In this document: positions 14,501 to 26,800 of the stretch, one piece after another
Layout of the letters: each line of letters opens with the position of its first letter
Position numbering within the stretch: the first letter of the stretch is position 1
Source of the DNA: Calonectria ilicicola
Taxonomy: Eukaryota; Ascomycota; Sordariomycetes; Hypocreales; Nectriaceae
NCBI GenBank assembly: GCA_020809705.1
Contig: CP085825.1
Location: forward strand, 186,001 to 250,000
DNA: 64,000 nt
Direction: 5' to 3'
The notes under the pieces: generated by a model
Databases searched by the model: none
What the model was told of the DNA's origin: nothing
What the model saw: the letters and a program-made list of their open reading frames with translations, nothing else
Program-made: the position numbers and the translations under genes

Positions 14501-17500
14501 TATCAACATTCTCTTTCTTAACAGAGACAAATGTGACGACGACCTTGTTGTTGCTGTCCGCAGCAGCTCCTGGGCGTAGGAGATAGAGTGTCTCAACATG
14601 TTCAACGGCCGATTCCTCATCCTTGATGCTTGCACAGGCCGCGCTGATTTCGCTCAACTCGATACGGATGCCGGTAATCTTTACCAAGTCATCATTCCTT
14701 CCGAGGAATTCGAAGCCATGGTCATTGAGACGTACTGTATCTCCAGTCAAATAAATACGCTCATCGATACCAGGACCTCCCATAATGAAGGATTTAGCTG
14801 TCTTGGCCGGGTTACTCAGATAGCCCTTGGCTACTTGCGCGCCACCCAATGCCAGCTCTCCAACGCCATATCGAGGGACAAGCTCCCAGCGCTTTTGTCC
14901 GTCTTGTGAAATGTTGACCTCGCGAACGACGTATGATGTACAGGGGGTCATGGGGAAGCCGACGTTGGCAGCCTTTGCCTTATCTCTACTCTTGCCATAG
15001 AATCGCCTCAGTGTCGACACAACAGCGTTCTCAGCCGGTCCGTATGTATTGTAAGCGCGGGTCGTGATTTCAGGTGCTGCCCAGGCTTCAGCAACATCTT
15101 CGGTAAGCTTTTCGCCAATAAAAGTCACATATTGTAGAGTAGATCCTTTGATCTCGTCAACAGCGATACTTGCGCCAAATGAAGGCGTGAGGTGAGCATG
15201 CGTAGGGCGAGACTTCCAGATAAATTCAACAAATGTACCCAAGACTAACTCTCTCGTGCCGCTAATCACGCTGCCAGACAGACCCCAGGTATAGAAAAGG
15301 TCCTGAACAAAGACATCGAAGCTGTAGGCTGACAGTTGCAGCGTGCGAACCTGCTCTGCCCTCGGATCGTGCTCGATCTGGATTTGAAGATCGCGCATGG
15401 CTTGTGCGGCCGCAGAGTGTTGAATCATAACTCCCTTTGGCTCGCCAGTGGTGCCAGAAGTCCACAAGAGATACGCCAGGTCCTGTCCACAAAGAGCATC
15501 TGAAGATACGATGCCATGACGCGGCTTAGCTCTTACTGGGGTCTTTTCATTCGCGTACTGATCCACGAGAATCACACGCACTCCCTCCAAACTCTCGTGG
15601 GCCAGGCAGGCCTCAACTAGAGGTAGCGACTCCGTGTTTGTTAATAATACCTTACTCTGTGTCCTTGCAATTAGTGAGGTACGTCTTTGCACGGGCGACG
15701 TCTCGTCGATAGGACTCCAAGCTGAGCCGGCTTTTAAAATGGCCAAAATGGAGACATAAAGCTCAACACTTCTTTGCATGCAAATAGGGATAACTTCTAC
15801 ATCTTCCTGACGGAGAATATTAGCGAGACCATTAGCTCTAGCGTCTAGCTCCGCGTAGCTCAACTCAATTGGAGGTGAGTCTAGAGAACTATAGAAGCTC
15901 AACGCCAGGCGATCAGGAGTTGAAGCAGCTTGGTTCTCAAACTGTGAGTGCAGAAGCTCAACTCGATCCTCTTTTTGTTGATTCAATTCCTCCTGATTCT
16001 CAGTTGGAACCGGAATTGTACCTTCGGCAGACAACAAGCCTCTTGGTAGACGAGCAGGTAATTCCTGAACAACGTCGTTCGGGAGTGAGCCAAGAATAGT
16101 TTCTGTAAGAGTAGCAAGTTGCTTTGCAATGCATGTTGCAGAGAACTCTGACAGAGAATCATCACGGTAGGTGAGTTTGAATGTCATATTATCGAACTGT
16201 TCGTTTCTCTTGGGGGAATGAGGGTCTGTTGGAAAGACCTCCACAAAAATGGCAAAGTCGTAACGTATCGCAGGATTCTTTATTTCGGCCCAGGGAGCGG
16301 GGATAATTTCTCTCAGTCCACGCTCAGACTTGGTATCAGGCGGAACATACGCTTGCAAAGCTAAAGCAGTATTATAAGGAAGCGTCTTGAATATACCAAA
16401 CGACGTATGTCTGTGGCTCTGTGCAAATCTTGACTTTTGGGAAAGGTCACTTATGAGTTCACCTATACTCTGAAGCTCAGGCAATGACACACGACATGGC
16501 ATCACGGAGAATGTTGGCGCTTGTGAAGAGACGTGATTGCCTGATATGACGCTTCCGAAGGTAATGTCGCCCGTGTCTGCTTCAGAGTACAGATTCAGAA
16601 GTAACGACCAAGCTGCCTGAAGAATGGATAATGGAGAACCACCAAGAACCCTACTCTTTTCCTCGAGAGTCTTCCATGACAGATCGCTGTAGTATTGGAC
16701 CATTTCGTGCCCGCTATCCGTACTGGACGCTGATACATTGACGTTGTTGCCACTCAAAGCTCCGAAGCCTTCTGCTTCCCAGCCTTCCATGGACTCTCGC
16801 CATAACTGGTCCGTATTGGGGTTCACGTTTGAGGCCCACTCCAACACCACCTCATAAATGCCCTGTCTTGGAATGCACTCCAAACCAGCATACTCTCTGG
16901 AGATATCATTCATGAGCAGTTCCAGTGAAGGACCATCACAAATGCAGTGGGCAGCGCTGATAACCAAAAGAGCATTGCTGCTGGAATCTGGCTCAAACTT
17001 TGACTCCGGTTGAATCACTTGGATATAGTACAGCTTTTGCGACTCGAGACTGATGTTCTGCTCGGCTATGTTAATCCAGACCCTCGTATCGGAAACAACG
17101 TCTTTCGTGTCTGCGAGTTTGTGTATCACTCTTCTCTCGTTTCTGGTCCGTCTATTCCATGCTTCAGGAGTTAAGATGACTTGAGCAAAGGGTGAGATAG
17201 GGTCATCAGAGGGGAGCATTGCCGAACGATAGATGGCCTGTTTTTGGATGACGGTTTCAATAGCTTCTTTCAACCTCTCAGCCGATGCATCTGGTTTCAG
17301 TTTCAGGATAGAATGACTAATGTAATTGCGGCTATCCATAGCAAAGCTGACGGCCAGCTGGCTTTGTGTGCTTGTTGCGGGCAGGACCATTTCAATGTCA
17401 GCTGTGTTGACTAGATCGAGTTTATCCAATGCCTCTGGAAGGAACCTTGCTGAAAAGTCGGCAAGCTTGTTCCGTATCTGGGCTTCTTCGACATTTGGAT

Positions 17501-20166
17501 CAGCCAAGGCTTGAACATTTTGCGACAAGGGAAAGAAGGCGGAGCGAATGGTGGCTCCAGAGTTTAGAAGCAGTGATAAAGATGGTTGTAGACGCGCATG
17601 TTGATACCGAAGCGTTGTAGATTCAGAACTGCACCATTTCCTCCTAACGTCGCGCAATAGCCTCATGGCATGAAGACTATCCATGCCAAGCTCAGCGAGC
17701 GGTGTGTTGGCCGACAAAGTGACATTGGTATTGGTAGAACTAGTACCTAGAATATCTGAAACGATGGATAGTAGCTCTTCTTCCAATTCGGCATCTTCAG
17801 GATCTGATAATGACTCAATTTTCTCTGTGGTGGCGTCTTGAGTAGGCTCTAGCATTCGCTCTTGGATTTCTTTCAGTGCCTCTCGTACATATGCCGATGC
17901 TGCCTTACGGTCTACCTTTCCAGATGTAGATCTTGGCAGCGCATCGACCTGCAGGATCTTGAAGGGCCTCATATAATCTGGCAGGTAGCGTTGTGCAGCC
18001 TCCAAACAGCTCTGATGGACACGATCAAATCCTAAATCGGCCCGTGGATCAAGAACGACAAGGCTCACAACCTTCTCTGAGCCGGTTTCAGAGGTGTGCT
18101 GTTTCCAAACACAAGAAACCGTCTCGCGCACGCTCTGAACTTTGCTAGCTAGAACGCCATCGATTTCGCCCAGCTCCACGCGTCTTCCGCTTAGCTTGAC
18201 CTGATCGTCAGATATTCTACCTAGGAATTCAACGACGGGCTCGCCATCTGAGTTCCACACAATTCTAGCTCGGTCGCCAGTTCTATATGCCCGTCCCCAT
18301 CGCTCATGGTTAACAAAAGCGGAGGCTGTCTCTTTAGGACGGTTAAGATAGCCTACTCTGCTGACCTGCGGACCGGTAATGACCAGCTCTCCTATCGCAC
18401 CCATGGGCACAGGCTGCAAGGTCCCGGCCTGACTCGGGGCCTGAATCGTCTCGTCAACGATAAGGCAACCGCATGTCGCAAGAGGAGTCCCCAGCACAGA
18501 ACCTCGCTGTCCCTCTGGGACGTGGGGCTGAGCGATACAGTAGATTGCAGTCTCTGTGGGTCCATATCCGTTATAAATGCCACGAGGCTTATGCCCATGC
18601 TCCTTATTATTTTCTGTCGGGTTGTAGCATGCAAAGTCATGCAATAGGCGTGCATTCAGTGTCTCTCCGCCGACCATTAGACCATGGATCGATTTTGGAT
18701 CCAGCAGGCTGGCAAAGCTGGGAGTGATATTGGTTATGTCGGCCTGGAGACTTGTCACAACCTTGTCAATATCCTGCAGCGTATATTTGCGCGGGGCACA
18801 ACAGAGCGTTGAGCCTGTGCTAAGAGTCCAGAAAATCTCAAATAATGAGATATCAAATGTTGGGGCTGCACCCTGAAACCATCTAATAGGTTTAATTTGT
18901 GATTCTGAGTTGGGCGAGACAAAACCGTAGTGCGCGCTCAACGCGGAAATGGTGCATGCTGCGGAAAGATGGCTGACAACCACGCCTTTTGGCATGCCGG
19001 TGGTTCCAGAAGTGTAAAGAATGTAGGCCGCATCAGCTTCGGTGGTAGGTGATGAACATGACGGCACTCCATGAAACCTGATGTCACATGCTGCAAGGAA
19101 TGGAGTGACGTTAATCACGGCAGTATTCTTAAGCCATGAAAATGGTGGTTCGGATTGCTCTGATGTAGCCACTAGCAGTGCGACCGGTTTCAGATCGGCT
19201 ATGAGTAACTCTTTTCTGTCCTCGGGAACATCCACGGGAATGGGACAGAATGCCATGCCGGCTTTCAGAATAGCCAAGTAGCTGATGTACAGCTCTGGGC
19301 ACGGCCCTATTAGTACAGCAACAGTCTGCATATCCGATTTTGGACATGTGCGAGCTAAGTCGTCCGCCAGTGCGTTGGCGGCATTTTCAACTTGCTGATA
19401 TGTATACTGGGTTCTCTCGCTGTTTTCCAGATCTGCAAGGAAGTCCAAGGCAACTCTGTCTGGATTTTCTGCAGCACGTTGCTCAAACCATTTGTGAAGT
19501 AGAGCGGGTGAATCTGCGCTGCTCTCACCCTCATCGCTCTGATAAAACAGAGGCAGGGGTCTGGAGTTTGGTGCAATGTTAAGCACCGAGGGTTGGGTCC
19601 ATTCAACGCTCCCTTGACCTTGCTGCAGATCAAGGATGAGGTCGTCCAGCATTTGACCCAAAGCCTCGAGAGCTACTGGATGTATGGCATTGGCCTGCGC
19701 CGTCAACCGTACCTGTCTAGTTTCTGCATCAATATGAAGTTGCAAGGCCTAGACTGAGTGTCAGTAATGTAGAATACGGGATTCTTGTCAGTCAACTCAC
19801 CTTTCCCTTCCCAATGGAAAAGTCAGTGGGAATTTCTTCGTCGTGTGGGAAGTCGATGAAGCTGAAGGCTTCATCTTTATTCTCGCTTCCTCGACGTGCC
19901 AGGATGAAACCACGTCGAGCGGAGTCTTGGATGCAATACTCCTCGCCATGGTTGAGGACTGTAATGCGACAGACGAGCTTCACAAACGCCTTAATTGATG
20001 TGTTCTCGTCTGGTGTTGGTTCAAGAAGGCTTGACCAGTGCAGCAGTTGAGCATCATCTTCCACCAATGAAGGTGTTTCTATCTCTCGATTGGAAGGCTG
20101 CTGGTGGGAATGCAGCGGCCGAAGCTGCGTAATGGTTGGCTGTGGCATTGATGCTGCGTTCTTCAT
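5571..20166 (-). CDS. sidC: Ferrichrome/ferricrocin-type nonribosomal peptide synthetase
   Basis: Assembles a hydroxamate siderophore from three N5-acyl-N5-hydroxyornithines plus small amino acids. Exon 1 is 20166-19801, a 52-nt intron (GTGAGT...TCTAG) follows, and exon 2 is 19748-5571, giving 4,847 aa. Approximate order: A1 (TSGTTG 368, GKVDRK 733), T1 811, C1 1056; A2 1553-1910, T2 1983, C2 2220; A3 2710-3090, T3 3151, C3 3380; T4 3743, C4 3936; T5 4311, C5 4526. This A-T-C x3 plus T-C x2 layout is that of SidC/NPS2 synthetases, in which the last T-C pairs are used iteratively by the third A domain. C2 and C3 have intact HHxxxDG; C1 reads AHCICDG; C4 and C5 read HHALYDA, like fungal cyclising C domains. 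T2 reads LGFSSL, keeping the phosphopantetheine serine. No thioesterase is present, as expected. The exact product (ferricrocin, ferrichrome or a variant with another acyl group) cannot be read from sequence alone. The symbol denotes the family; start could also be the Met at 20148. Confidence 0.93.
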
Positions 20167-20988
20167 GTTGGCGTCGATCCTGTCTGGCTTGCAGCAACTA
20201 CATGGGTGTGATTGTATGAGTCCTACTAACCCGCATGATTACCAGCCTAAGTGACTTATATTCTTGTCTTGAGTCGATTAGAGAACGGCCAAAGACTACA
20301 ACTGCCGCTATCGCTCAAGTAGTGGAGTAATCCAACCCACGGTGCCGGACGCCCGGGGCGTACATGACCACTCCAAATTTCACACGCCCCGTGGCATGGG
20401 TACCTGGAGTACCGAAAACCCTCAAACGGCGGGTCTGCCAAGACAAGGGGGCAGTGCTCTCCGTATTCTTGACGGACTAAACTCATTGATCAAACATCAC
20501 ATCGGAGATGTATTCCTAGATAATCTAATCAGATCCCGCACAAGCCGAAAGTTGTGAGCGAGAAACCGGATTTTCATCAACTAGTGATCAATGCCCCCAC
20601 GCCCAGACAATAAGCAAGCCCCGTGTAGCTTAATAACTCAAAAGTGTGGTGGGAGCCGTGGGGTACGAAGACCCTTGTCAGGGCCAATTGAGTTTGACTA
20701 TTAGTCAAGATTGTTATGTGGGATGTTTTGCAAGGATTCTGGGACTCTCGGCCTGTGCCGGAATGGCACTCGGGTGGCGTAACTCTGTTCAGACGACGTG
20801 TTACAACTTGCGGTATAAAAGAACAAAAAAAGGACAAACGCAAGACCCAAAAAAAGAACCAGCCCTAGGGCCGGGTCCACATGAGTATGGAGCCGGTTTA
20901 AATGATGTACTCCAGTATGGCGACGATCATAGCTTTATTCATAGTCAGGGAACAAGTACATTGTGTTGATTTCGTGTCTACTATCTAG
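20167..20988. promoter_or_regulatory. NRPS promoter region
   Basis: About 0.8 kb between the NRPS start and the stop of the acyltransferase gene, both transcribed leftward. It holds the near-consensus GATA site listed separately, and a GC-rich near-palindrome CGCCCGGGGCG around 20350. No gene was seen. Confidence 0.5.
20526..20534 (-). promoter_or_regulatory. Near-consensus SreA-type GATA site
   Basis: Minus-strand ATCTGATTA, preceded by G, matches the iron-repressor consensus ATCWGATAA at 8 of 9 positions. It lies about 360 bp upstream of the NRPS start codon, close to another GATAATC. Weak on its own; more plausible given four exact sites in the neighbouring transporter promoters. Confidence 0.3.
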
Positions 20989-22269
20989 TTATACCAAATG
21001 GGCCTCCTGGAAGAAGCGGTCCCTTTGGAGGGCAAATAACATGGCCGTCTTGTGTGGAAGGTGGAAGCGCTTCTTCTTCTCTTGCGGCAGAAACCTGTCC
21101 TGAATCTGGACGTGGGCCAGGTCATAGCGAGGCTCGGCAATGACCTGCCTAGTACGTGGATCCCGCAAGAAGCAGCAATGCTTGATCGATGTCGCCACGG
21201 CCTGGTACCGCTTCCCACCCCTGAACCGCTCTTCTCCTACCAGGATGTGAGAGTTTTGGTCGTGCTCACCCACACTAATGTTGCAATTGGAGTTGAAGAA
21301 GCACGCCGCGTTGTCCTCCTTGACCCACCCCAATTCCGTGTATCCTGCCAATTCGCCGTCCCACTCGAACACACATGACATGGTGTGCGCATCCGCAAGT
21401 TGCGCTGCCAAGTAAGCTCGGTGATGCTCATCCGGCCCACGCTCCTTCCACGAGGCGTTCACTCGGTCCGAGTTCTGCCACCGCTTGTATGTGTCAAAGT
21501 GCACGGGGTTCTCCGCGTCAATGTGCCGTATTTGCAGCTGTTGACCAAGCTCAACTATGAAGCGGGAATAGATGACGGTGCCAGGCTTGGGCTTGGGAGG
21601 TCGAACCGGGTGGACGGTACAGACGTTGCCCTTGCGAGTGAAGCCCACCTGGCTGGCAAAAACGCCCAGCGTACCATTGAAGCCTGGGAAGTTGGTTGCT
21701 TCAGGTCTAGACTGGAGCCAGTGCTGTGAATCTGGAGCGCCTGCTCCTTGCCAGAAGGCCTCGCGGTAGAGCCAGTAAATGACATCCTTGGGAGGGACAC
21801 CCGGAGAGAATGGTGATATCACTCCCAAGCCAGTGCATCGCATGTACTCGCCAACCAGTTCGCTATCGACTGAGACAGCAATCAAGTCGTCATCTCTATG
21901 ATCAGGATGCAGCCACAGCGCGTACACCGAAGCCCAAGCTAAAGTGAGGTCAGATTGCTGGCCGCCAGATCCAAATGGAAAGCCAGAAGCAGCCCCATTC
22001 GAACTCAACAGCTGCAACCTAACGACTTGACTAAACTGAGCATTTTCATCGTTGACCATGGCTGGGGAGACTCTGGTCTGTATTCCATCGGCAATCCACC
22101 GGGACAGCACTGTATCACCAGACCCAACAAGGTAGTCTGTGCCGTTTTCATTGTTGGCAGTGTCAACCCAAACTTCTGTCTTGCCGTCCGGTAGTTTGAA
22201 ACATGTCTTGCTCGACAATTTCGACGGGCTTTCGTCGCGGGACTTTGCGTCAACAATGACACCAACCAT
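20989..22269 (-). CDS. N5-hydroxyornithine acyltransferase, SidF/SidL-like
   Basis: Predicted to acylate N5-hydroxy-L-ornithine (acetyl-CoA in SidL-type, anhydromevalonyl-CoA in SidF-type enzymes), making the hydroxamate unit used by the adjacent NRPS. Single exon, 426 aa, near the family's usual 450-480. The C-terminal half (from about residue 245) is the GNAT-like siderophore acetyltransferase domain, with landmarks HHRAYLAAQLAD, GELAGYTELGWVKED, and FRGGKRYQAVATSIKHCCFL followed by a QDRFLPQEKK segment. The N-terminal half is the variable domain of this family. The protein ends EAHLV, with no SKL-like peroxisomal signal, unlike SidF enzymes of the fusarinine pathway; this fits a cytosolic ferrichrome route. 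Transcribed in the same direction as the NRPS, 822 bp upstream of it. Acetyl versus other acyl specificity is not decidable here. Confidence 0.82.
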   Translation of the reverse strand: MVGVIVDAKSRDESPSKLSSKTCFKLPDGKTEVWVDTANNENGTDYLVGSGDTVLSRWIADGIQTRVSPAMVNDENAQFSQVVRLQLLSSNGAASGFPFGSGGQQSDLTLAWASVYALWLHPDHRDDDLIAVSVDSELVGEYMRCTGLGVISPFSPGVPPKDVIYWLYREAFWQGAGAPDSQHWLQSRPEATNFPGFNGTLGVFASQVGFTRKGNVCTVHPVRPPKPKPGTVIYSRFIVELGQQLQIRHIDAENPVHFDTYKRWQNSDRVNASWKERGPDEHHRAYLAAQLADAHTMSCVFEWDGELAGYTELGWVKEDNAACFFNSNCNISVGEHDQNSHILVGEERFRGGKRYQAVATSIKHCCFLRDPRTRQVIAEPRYDLAHVQIQDRFLPQEKKKRFHLPHKTAMLFALQRDRFFQEAHLV

Positions 22270-22398
22270 TTTCGATTTTATAGATTGCCTATAAACTCAT
22301 TAATTCTGGGTTCATCAGACCGAAGTGGAGGACTAATTTCGGGTGCTCGTTGAAATCAAGGTACTGTACTAACCTATAGGTGCAACTCACACGTTACT

Positions 22399-22407
22399 AT
22401 TAGATAA
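22399..22407 (+). promoter_or_regulatory. Near-consensus SreA-type GATA site
   Basis: ATTAGATAA, one mismatch from ATCWGATAA, about 130 bp upstream of the acyltransferase start codon. Suggestive only. Confidence 0.3.
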
Positions 22408-23470
22408 CAAAAAGAGAATGAACTTCCCACAAAGCCTGAGGGTATGACTTTATGAAAATTGGCGGAACCAAGACCCTTCTAAACTGTTATTTCTTTCTGT
22501 ATGCTGCCGGATCCCATGGAACTACACCATATAGCCAGTAATTCGGGAATCATTGTAGCCTGTAGGTTATGTAAACTTGTTACAGCCCGAGTGGGGCCTT
22601 GCTTGTGCTGAATGGCAGGCGATTTACGCTTAAGTTATTTTAGCTTGACCCGCCTGAGCAGGGGGGAGGCACAACCGGCGTTTGAGGGTCTGGGGTTCTT
22701 GTCCCAATGACGTCGGTGCAGGATTTCGGTCATGCATTTGGTCAAGTTATGTGGCAACAAGGCTCTTGGCGGAAAAAAGTCGTCAGTCCACACCCCAAAG
22801 GTGTTGGCAGCTTCATACAATCGTTTCCCGGGCGGCGGTGGCTTGCCGATTATGCAATCTGCCCCTGCGACTGTTGACTTTGGTACATCGTGGGCTTTGT
22901 GTTGCACGTTGTAGGGTTAATATTAAGCTTGAATTCAGCCAGGCAGTCCTCCTTCACAGTGGCCTGTCATGTTTCCCCCAAGAAGTGGAAACAACACCCC
23001 CGTTCATTTACCCCCGAAATTCGGCAGTTGATGCAGTCGGCCTGTTAGTCCCGATTAGGAAAGGGAACCGTGAAATCCGTACTCATCCGAAGGTAATTGG
23101 AAGCGGAGAACAAAACCTTTTAACTGGAGCTTTTGAATGCTACCTCTATTCTTGGCGGCTTCATCCTCCCTGGTTGGGACGCCTACCTGTAGCGTCTCGT
23201 ATTTAGCTTTACGTCGTGCATCATAGGATCCCCTTCAAAACATGGGCATGTGCTTACGATATAATGCCAAGCCTTGCATAAAAGTCATAAAAAAAAACTC
23301 ATAATCTTTCTCATACTGTCTAAAATACTGCTACCTTCAGGAGAGGTCCGAAGTCGGGGAGATCGTCGTGGTCCAATTCCAAATGTGGGTAAGCAATTAA
23401 AATTCAACTATGAATGCGCTAGGGACAAGTTTACAGTAGGTTACAGACAGCATTCGCCTCTTAGGGCATG

Positions 23471-23479
23471 ATCAGATAA
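23471..23479 (+). promoter_or_regulatory. Exact iron-GATA (SreA/Sre1) site upstream of ABC gene
   Basis: ATCAGATAA preceded by G, so a full match to RATCWGATAA, the site bound by fungal iron-responsive GATA repressors. It lies about 400 bp upstream of the chosen ABC start codon and 32 bp from a second exact site. Confidence 0.7.
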
Positions 23480-23511
23480 CTCTAATTAAAAGAGAGAAAA
23501 AAAAGTGCAGA

Positions 23512-23520
23512 ATCTGATAA
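23512..23520 (+). promoter_or_regulatory. Exact iron-GATA (SreA/Sre1) site upstream of ABC gene
   Basis: ATCTGATAA preceded by A, a full RATCWGATAA match, directly followed by another GATAATC (23521-23527). About 357 bp upstream of the ABC start codon. Confidence 0.7.
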
Positions 23521-23877
23521 GATAATCGGCATTTTACTGTATCTAATCAAAAGGATCTTTCGAGGCCAGCTACACGGATTCGGACAGCTTCTTATTCTAG
23601 CAAAACTCCGCGCAGCATCAAGCTAATGCACGCCACACTGGATCAGAATTCTTGAACCTTATTAGCCCTCTACAGAAAAATTACTGGTCTGCTGGCCAGG
23701 TGTGCTTTGTAGAGCTCAGTAACATAGCGGGAATTCTGCCATCCATTCGTCCCCACTCTGACGTTGTCCCTGGTCTTTATTTTTGTACTTTTGTTTCGCG
23801 GCGCCTGGCCATACTTCTGCTCAATCCGACACGTTTTGGTGAGCCACAAGTCAACCCAACCCAAGGCGCCGACCGAC

Positions 23878-26800
23878 ATGGCGATCAGTGATGGGAAAAG
23901 CTTCCCTCCCAGGAAATGGTATCGAAGGGTGCCGTTTCTATCCACGAAACCCATCGAGAAGCGGCTGACAGCGCGGGACTCGAGCTCAGTTACCAGCCCA
24001 GGCGATGCGGAGGATGGAGCTGGCAGCGGTGCGGAAGCCAAGACGCAACTGCCAGAATTAAAGGCGAACTGGCTGTCCATCTTGACATTCGACTGGCTGA
24101 GCCCTGTTCTAGGCACTGGCTACACCAGGCCGCTCCAAGCCGATGATCTGTACGACATGCCCAACCACAGATTGGTCAAAGACCATGCCGATCGACTCGA
24201 AAAGAGCTGGGCCACGAGGCTAGAGAACAACAAAAATCGAAAAGCCTCATCTGGGCTAATAAAATGGAGACCGTTTTGGGCCAGGCGCACAAGTGACGCG
24301 ACCGTTTTGGCCATGTCTCTCAATGATGTCTGCTTCAGATGGTTCTGGTTGGGTGGTCTTTTCAAGCTGTGTGGTGATCTGTCACAGATGGTCTCGCCGC
24401 TGCTGATCAGGTATCTTATCGCAACCTTGTCCGATCCATCACAGCAGGCCCTGCGCGAAGGCTTCGGCTACGCTGTTGGTCTCTTTCTCTTGCTCGTCTT
24501 CTCCGTCACGTCCAACGTCCATGGCTTCTACCGCTCGTACACGACGGGCATCCTGCTCCGGGGTGCTCTTATGCACGCCATCTACCGCAGGGCGACAATG
24601 CAGCTCAGTGAGAAAGCTAAATTGAAGCATGGCCTTGGTACCGGCAAATTGACGAGTTTGATGAGCGCTGACGTGACGCGCATCGATTTCTGCTGCGGCT
24701 TCTTCCATACCGCATGGACCAGTATCCTACAGATGCTTCTCTGCTTTGCCCTCACAGTTTGGTCTATGGGCTACAGCGCCCTACCAGGTTTTGGCCTACT
24801 AGTGCTCTTGTATCCTTTACAGACTTTTATGATGGGCCAGCTGCTGCGCCTGCGCCGAGGCAGCATGCCCTTCACAGACGCCCGAGTCAAGGCCGTGGTG
24901 GAAGCCGTGTCAACTATTCGTCTTGTCAAGACCAACGCATACGAAAAAAGCTTGCTAAAAAAGATTGGAAATCTCAGGTCCGACGAAGTTGTCTACATTC
25001 GCAAGCGGATGTTGCTTAGGGCTCTCAACACAGCGGTTTCGTATACCGCGCCTACGCTGGCTTCTGTTGTCAGCATCGTCTGCTATGGAGCAACAAGAGA
25101 AAATGGCATGGATTCCAGTGTTATTTTCTCTTCGCTAGCTTTCTTTATGCTGCTTAGGACGCCCCTGCAGGCTCTTCCTACTGCACTGTCGGCCATTGCC
25201 GATGCGCGCGCGGCACTCGAGCGCTTGTCTGTGTTTATGGTCGCATCTGACACGGATTCCACCAATAATCTTGGACCTGGTTCAGAGCCTAGCCAGAGCG
25301 CAAATGAGAAGCCGATGTCTGATTTCGTGGTTCAAGTAGAAGATGCCACTTTTGCTTATCATGATGATGAGGCCCTTATGGCAGACAACGTTGATATGAC
25401 ACCTGGAAATAATGTTCCTGCAAGTCAAACTCAGAGGCTGCACATCGATTCCTTCCAAGTAAAGAAGAACCAGCTTGTCAGCATCGTGGGTCCCGTGGCG
25501 GCAGGAAAATCTTCAGTATTGAGAGCGCTTTTAGGAGACATGCAGCTTGTTCAGGCGCAATCTTGTTACGTCAACATCGGTAGCGAATCGTCTTCTGAGC
25601 TTGCCTTTGCCCCTCAGACAGCCTGGCTTCTTAGTGAGACGGTGCGCGAGAACATCATTTTTGGCCGACCTCTGGATTTCGCATGGTACAACGAGGTGCT
25701 TTCCCGGTGCTGTCTACACCAAGATTTGGAGAGACTGCCCGACGGCGATATGACTGTAGTGGGTGAGATGGGTGTATCTCTGTCAGGTGGTCAGAAGCAG
25801 CGTATAAGCCTAGCAAGGGCCATTTATGGCAAGAGCCAGCTGTTATTCCTGGATGACTGTTTCTCGGCACTGGACGCTCATGTTGGCGCCCGCGTCTTTG
25901 ACAATGTTGTCAACCAAGCAATCAAGGCCAGAGAAGCCACAATTGTCCTGGTAACACATTCTATGGCTTTCGCAAAACAATCAGACCATATTGTCTACAT
26001 GGAACGGGATCGCATTGTGGAACAGGGGTCCTATGAGTTCTTGTCAAGTCGGGATGGTCCCTTTTGTCAATTTGTGGGGTCATCCTTGACACCGGATTCT
26101 AGTTTAGACACGGACACAGAATCAAATGAAGACCCTGATCAATCTCAAAGCCCAGACTCTAAGGTTGAAAAAGCGCAGGACCAAGAGAGTGGAGAGAAGA
26201 AAGAATCTGGGACCCGAAAACAAAAGGGTAAAGAGATCATGCAAAGCGAAGAGAGGCTTGTTGGTTCAGTCAGCGGCAATACGTACATCCGCTACGTGCA
26301 GATGGGCAACGCATGGCTTACGGTGCCTCTTTTTGTCACTTCCATCATAATTTACCAAGGAACAAGTGTCGTGTCACCACTGTGGCTGAGTTGGTGGCAA
26401 GACACCAAATACACCACCATTTCGGAGGACGCATACATGGGAGGTTACGCCGCCTTTGGTGTCGGACAGTCCCTAGGATTGTTCTTTATGAGTGCAACAT
26501 TTGCCCTGTTCTGTTTTTGGTGCTCAAATAAGCTTCATCATGCCGCTATGTCAGGAGTGTTGCATGCGTCTGTTGCATTCTTTGACACAACTCCACAGGG
26601 ACGCATCACGCACCGCTTCAGCAAGGATGTTGACGCTGTAGACAATGTCGTAGGTGAAACGCTGCGTCTCTTCATCTCAACGGCTGCGCAGGTCGTGGGT
26701 ACTGTCGTCGTGGTAACTATTGTGCTGCCGCCTTTCCTAGCCATCGCTGCCGCCCTGCTGCTCATCTATACTTGGACTGGGATGTACTACCGACCCTCGT

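Larger units (their letters stand above)
22270..23877. promoter_or_regulatory. Divergent promoter region between acyltransferase and ABC transporter
   Basis: About 1.6 kb separating a leftward and a rightward gene. It contains two exact and one near-consensus iron-GATA sites (separate entries). Open frames at 22682-23206 (+) and 22635-22907 (-) have no recognisable domain and are not called as genes. Confidence 0.6.

Noticed and set aside
22635..23206. Overlapping open frames of 90 and 174 codons in the acyltransferase/ABC promoter region
   Set aside because: Opposite strands overlap, no domain or signal peptide, no supporting splice signals; the stretch also carries the regulatory region.
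23764..23877. Upstream Met giving a hydrophobic N-terminal extension of the ABCC transporter
   Set aside because: Yor1-like proteins start shortly before PPRKWYRR; the 38 extra residues look like translated leader.
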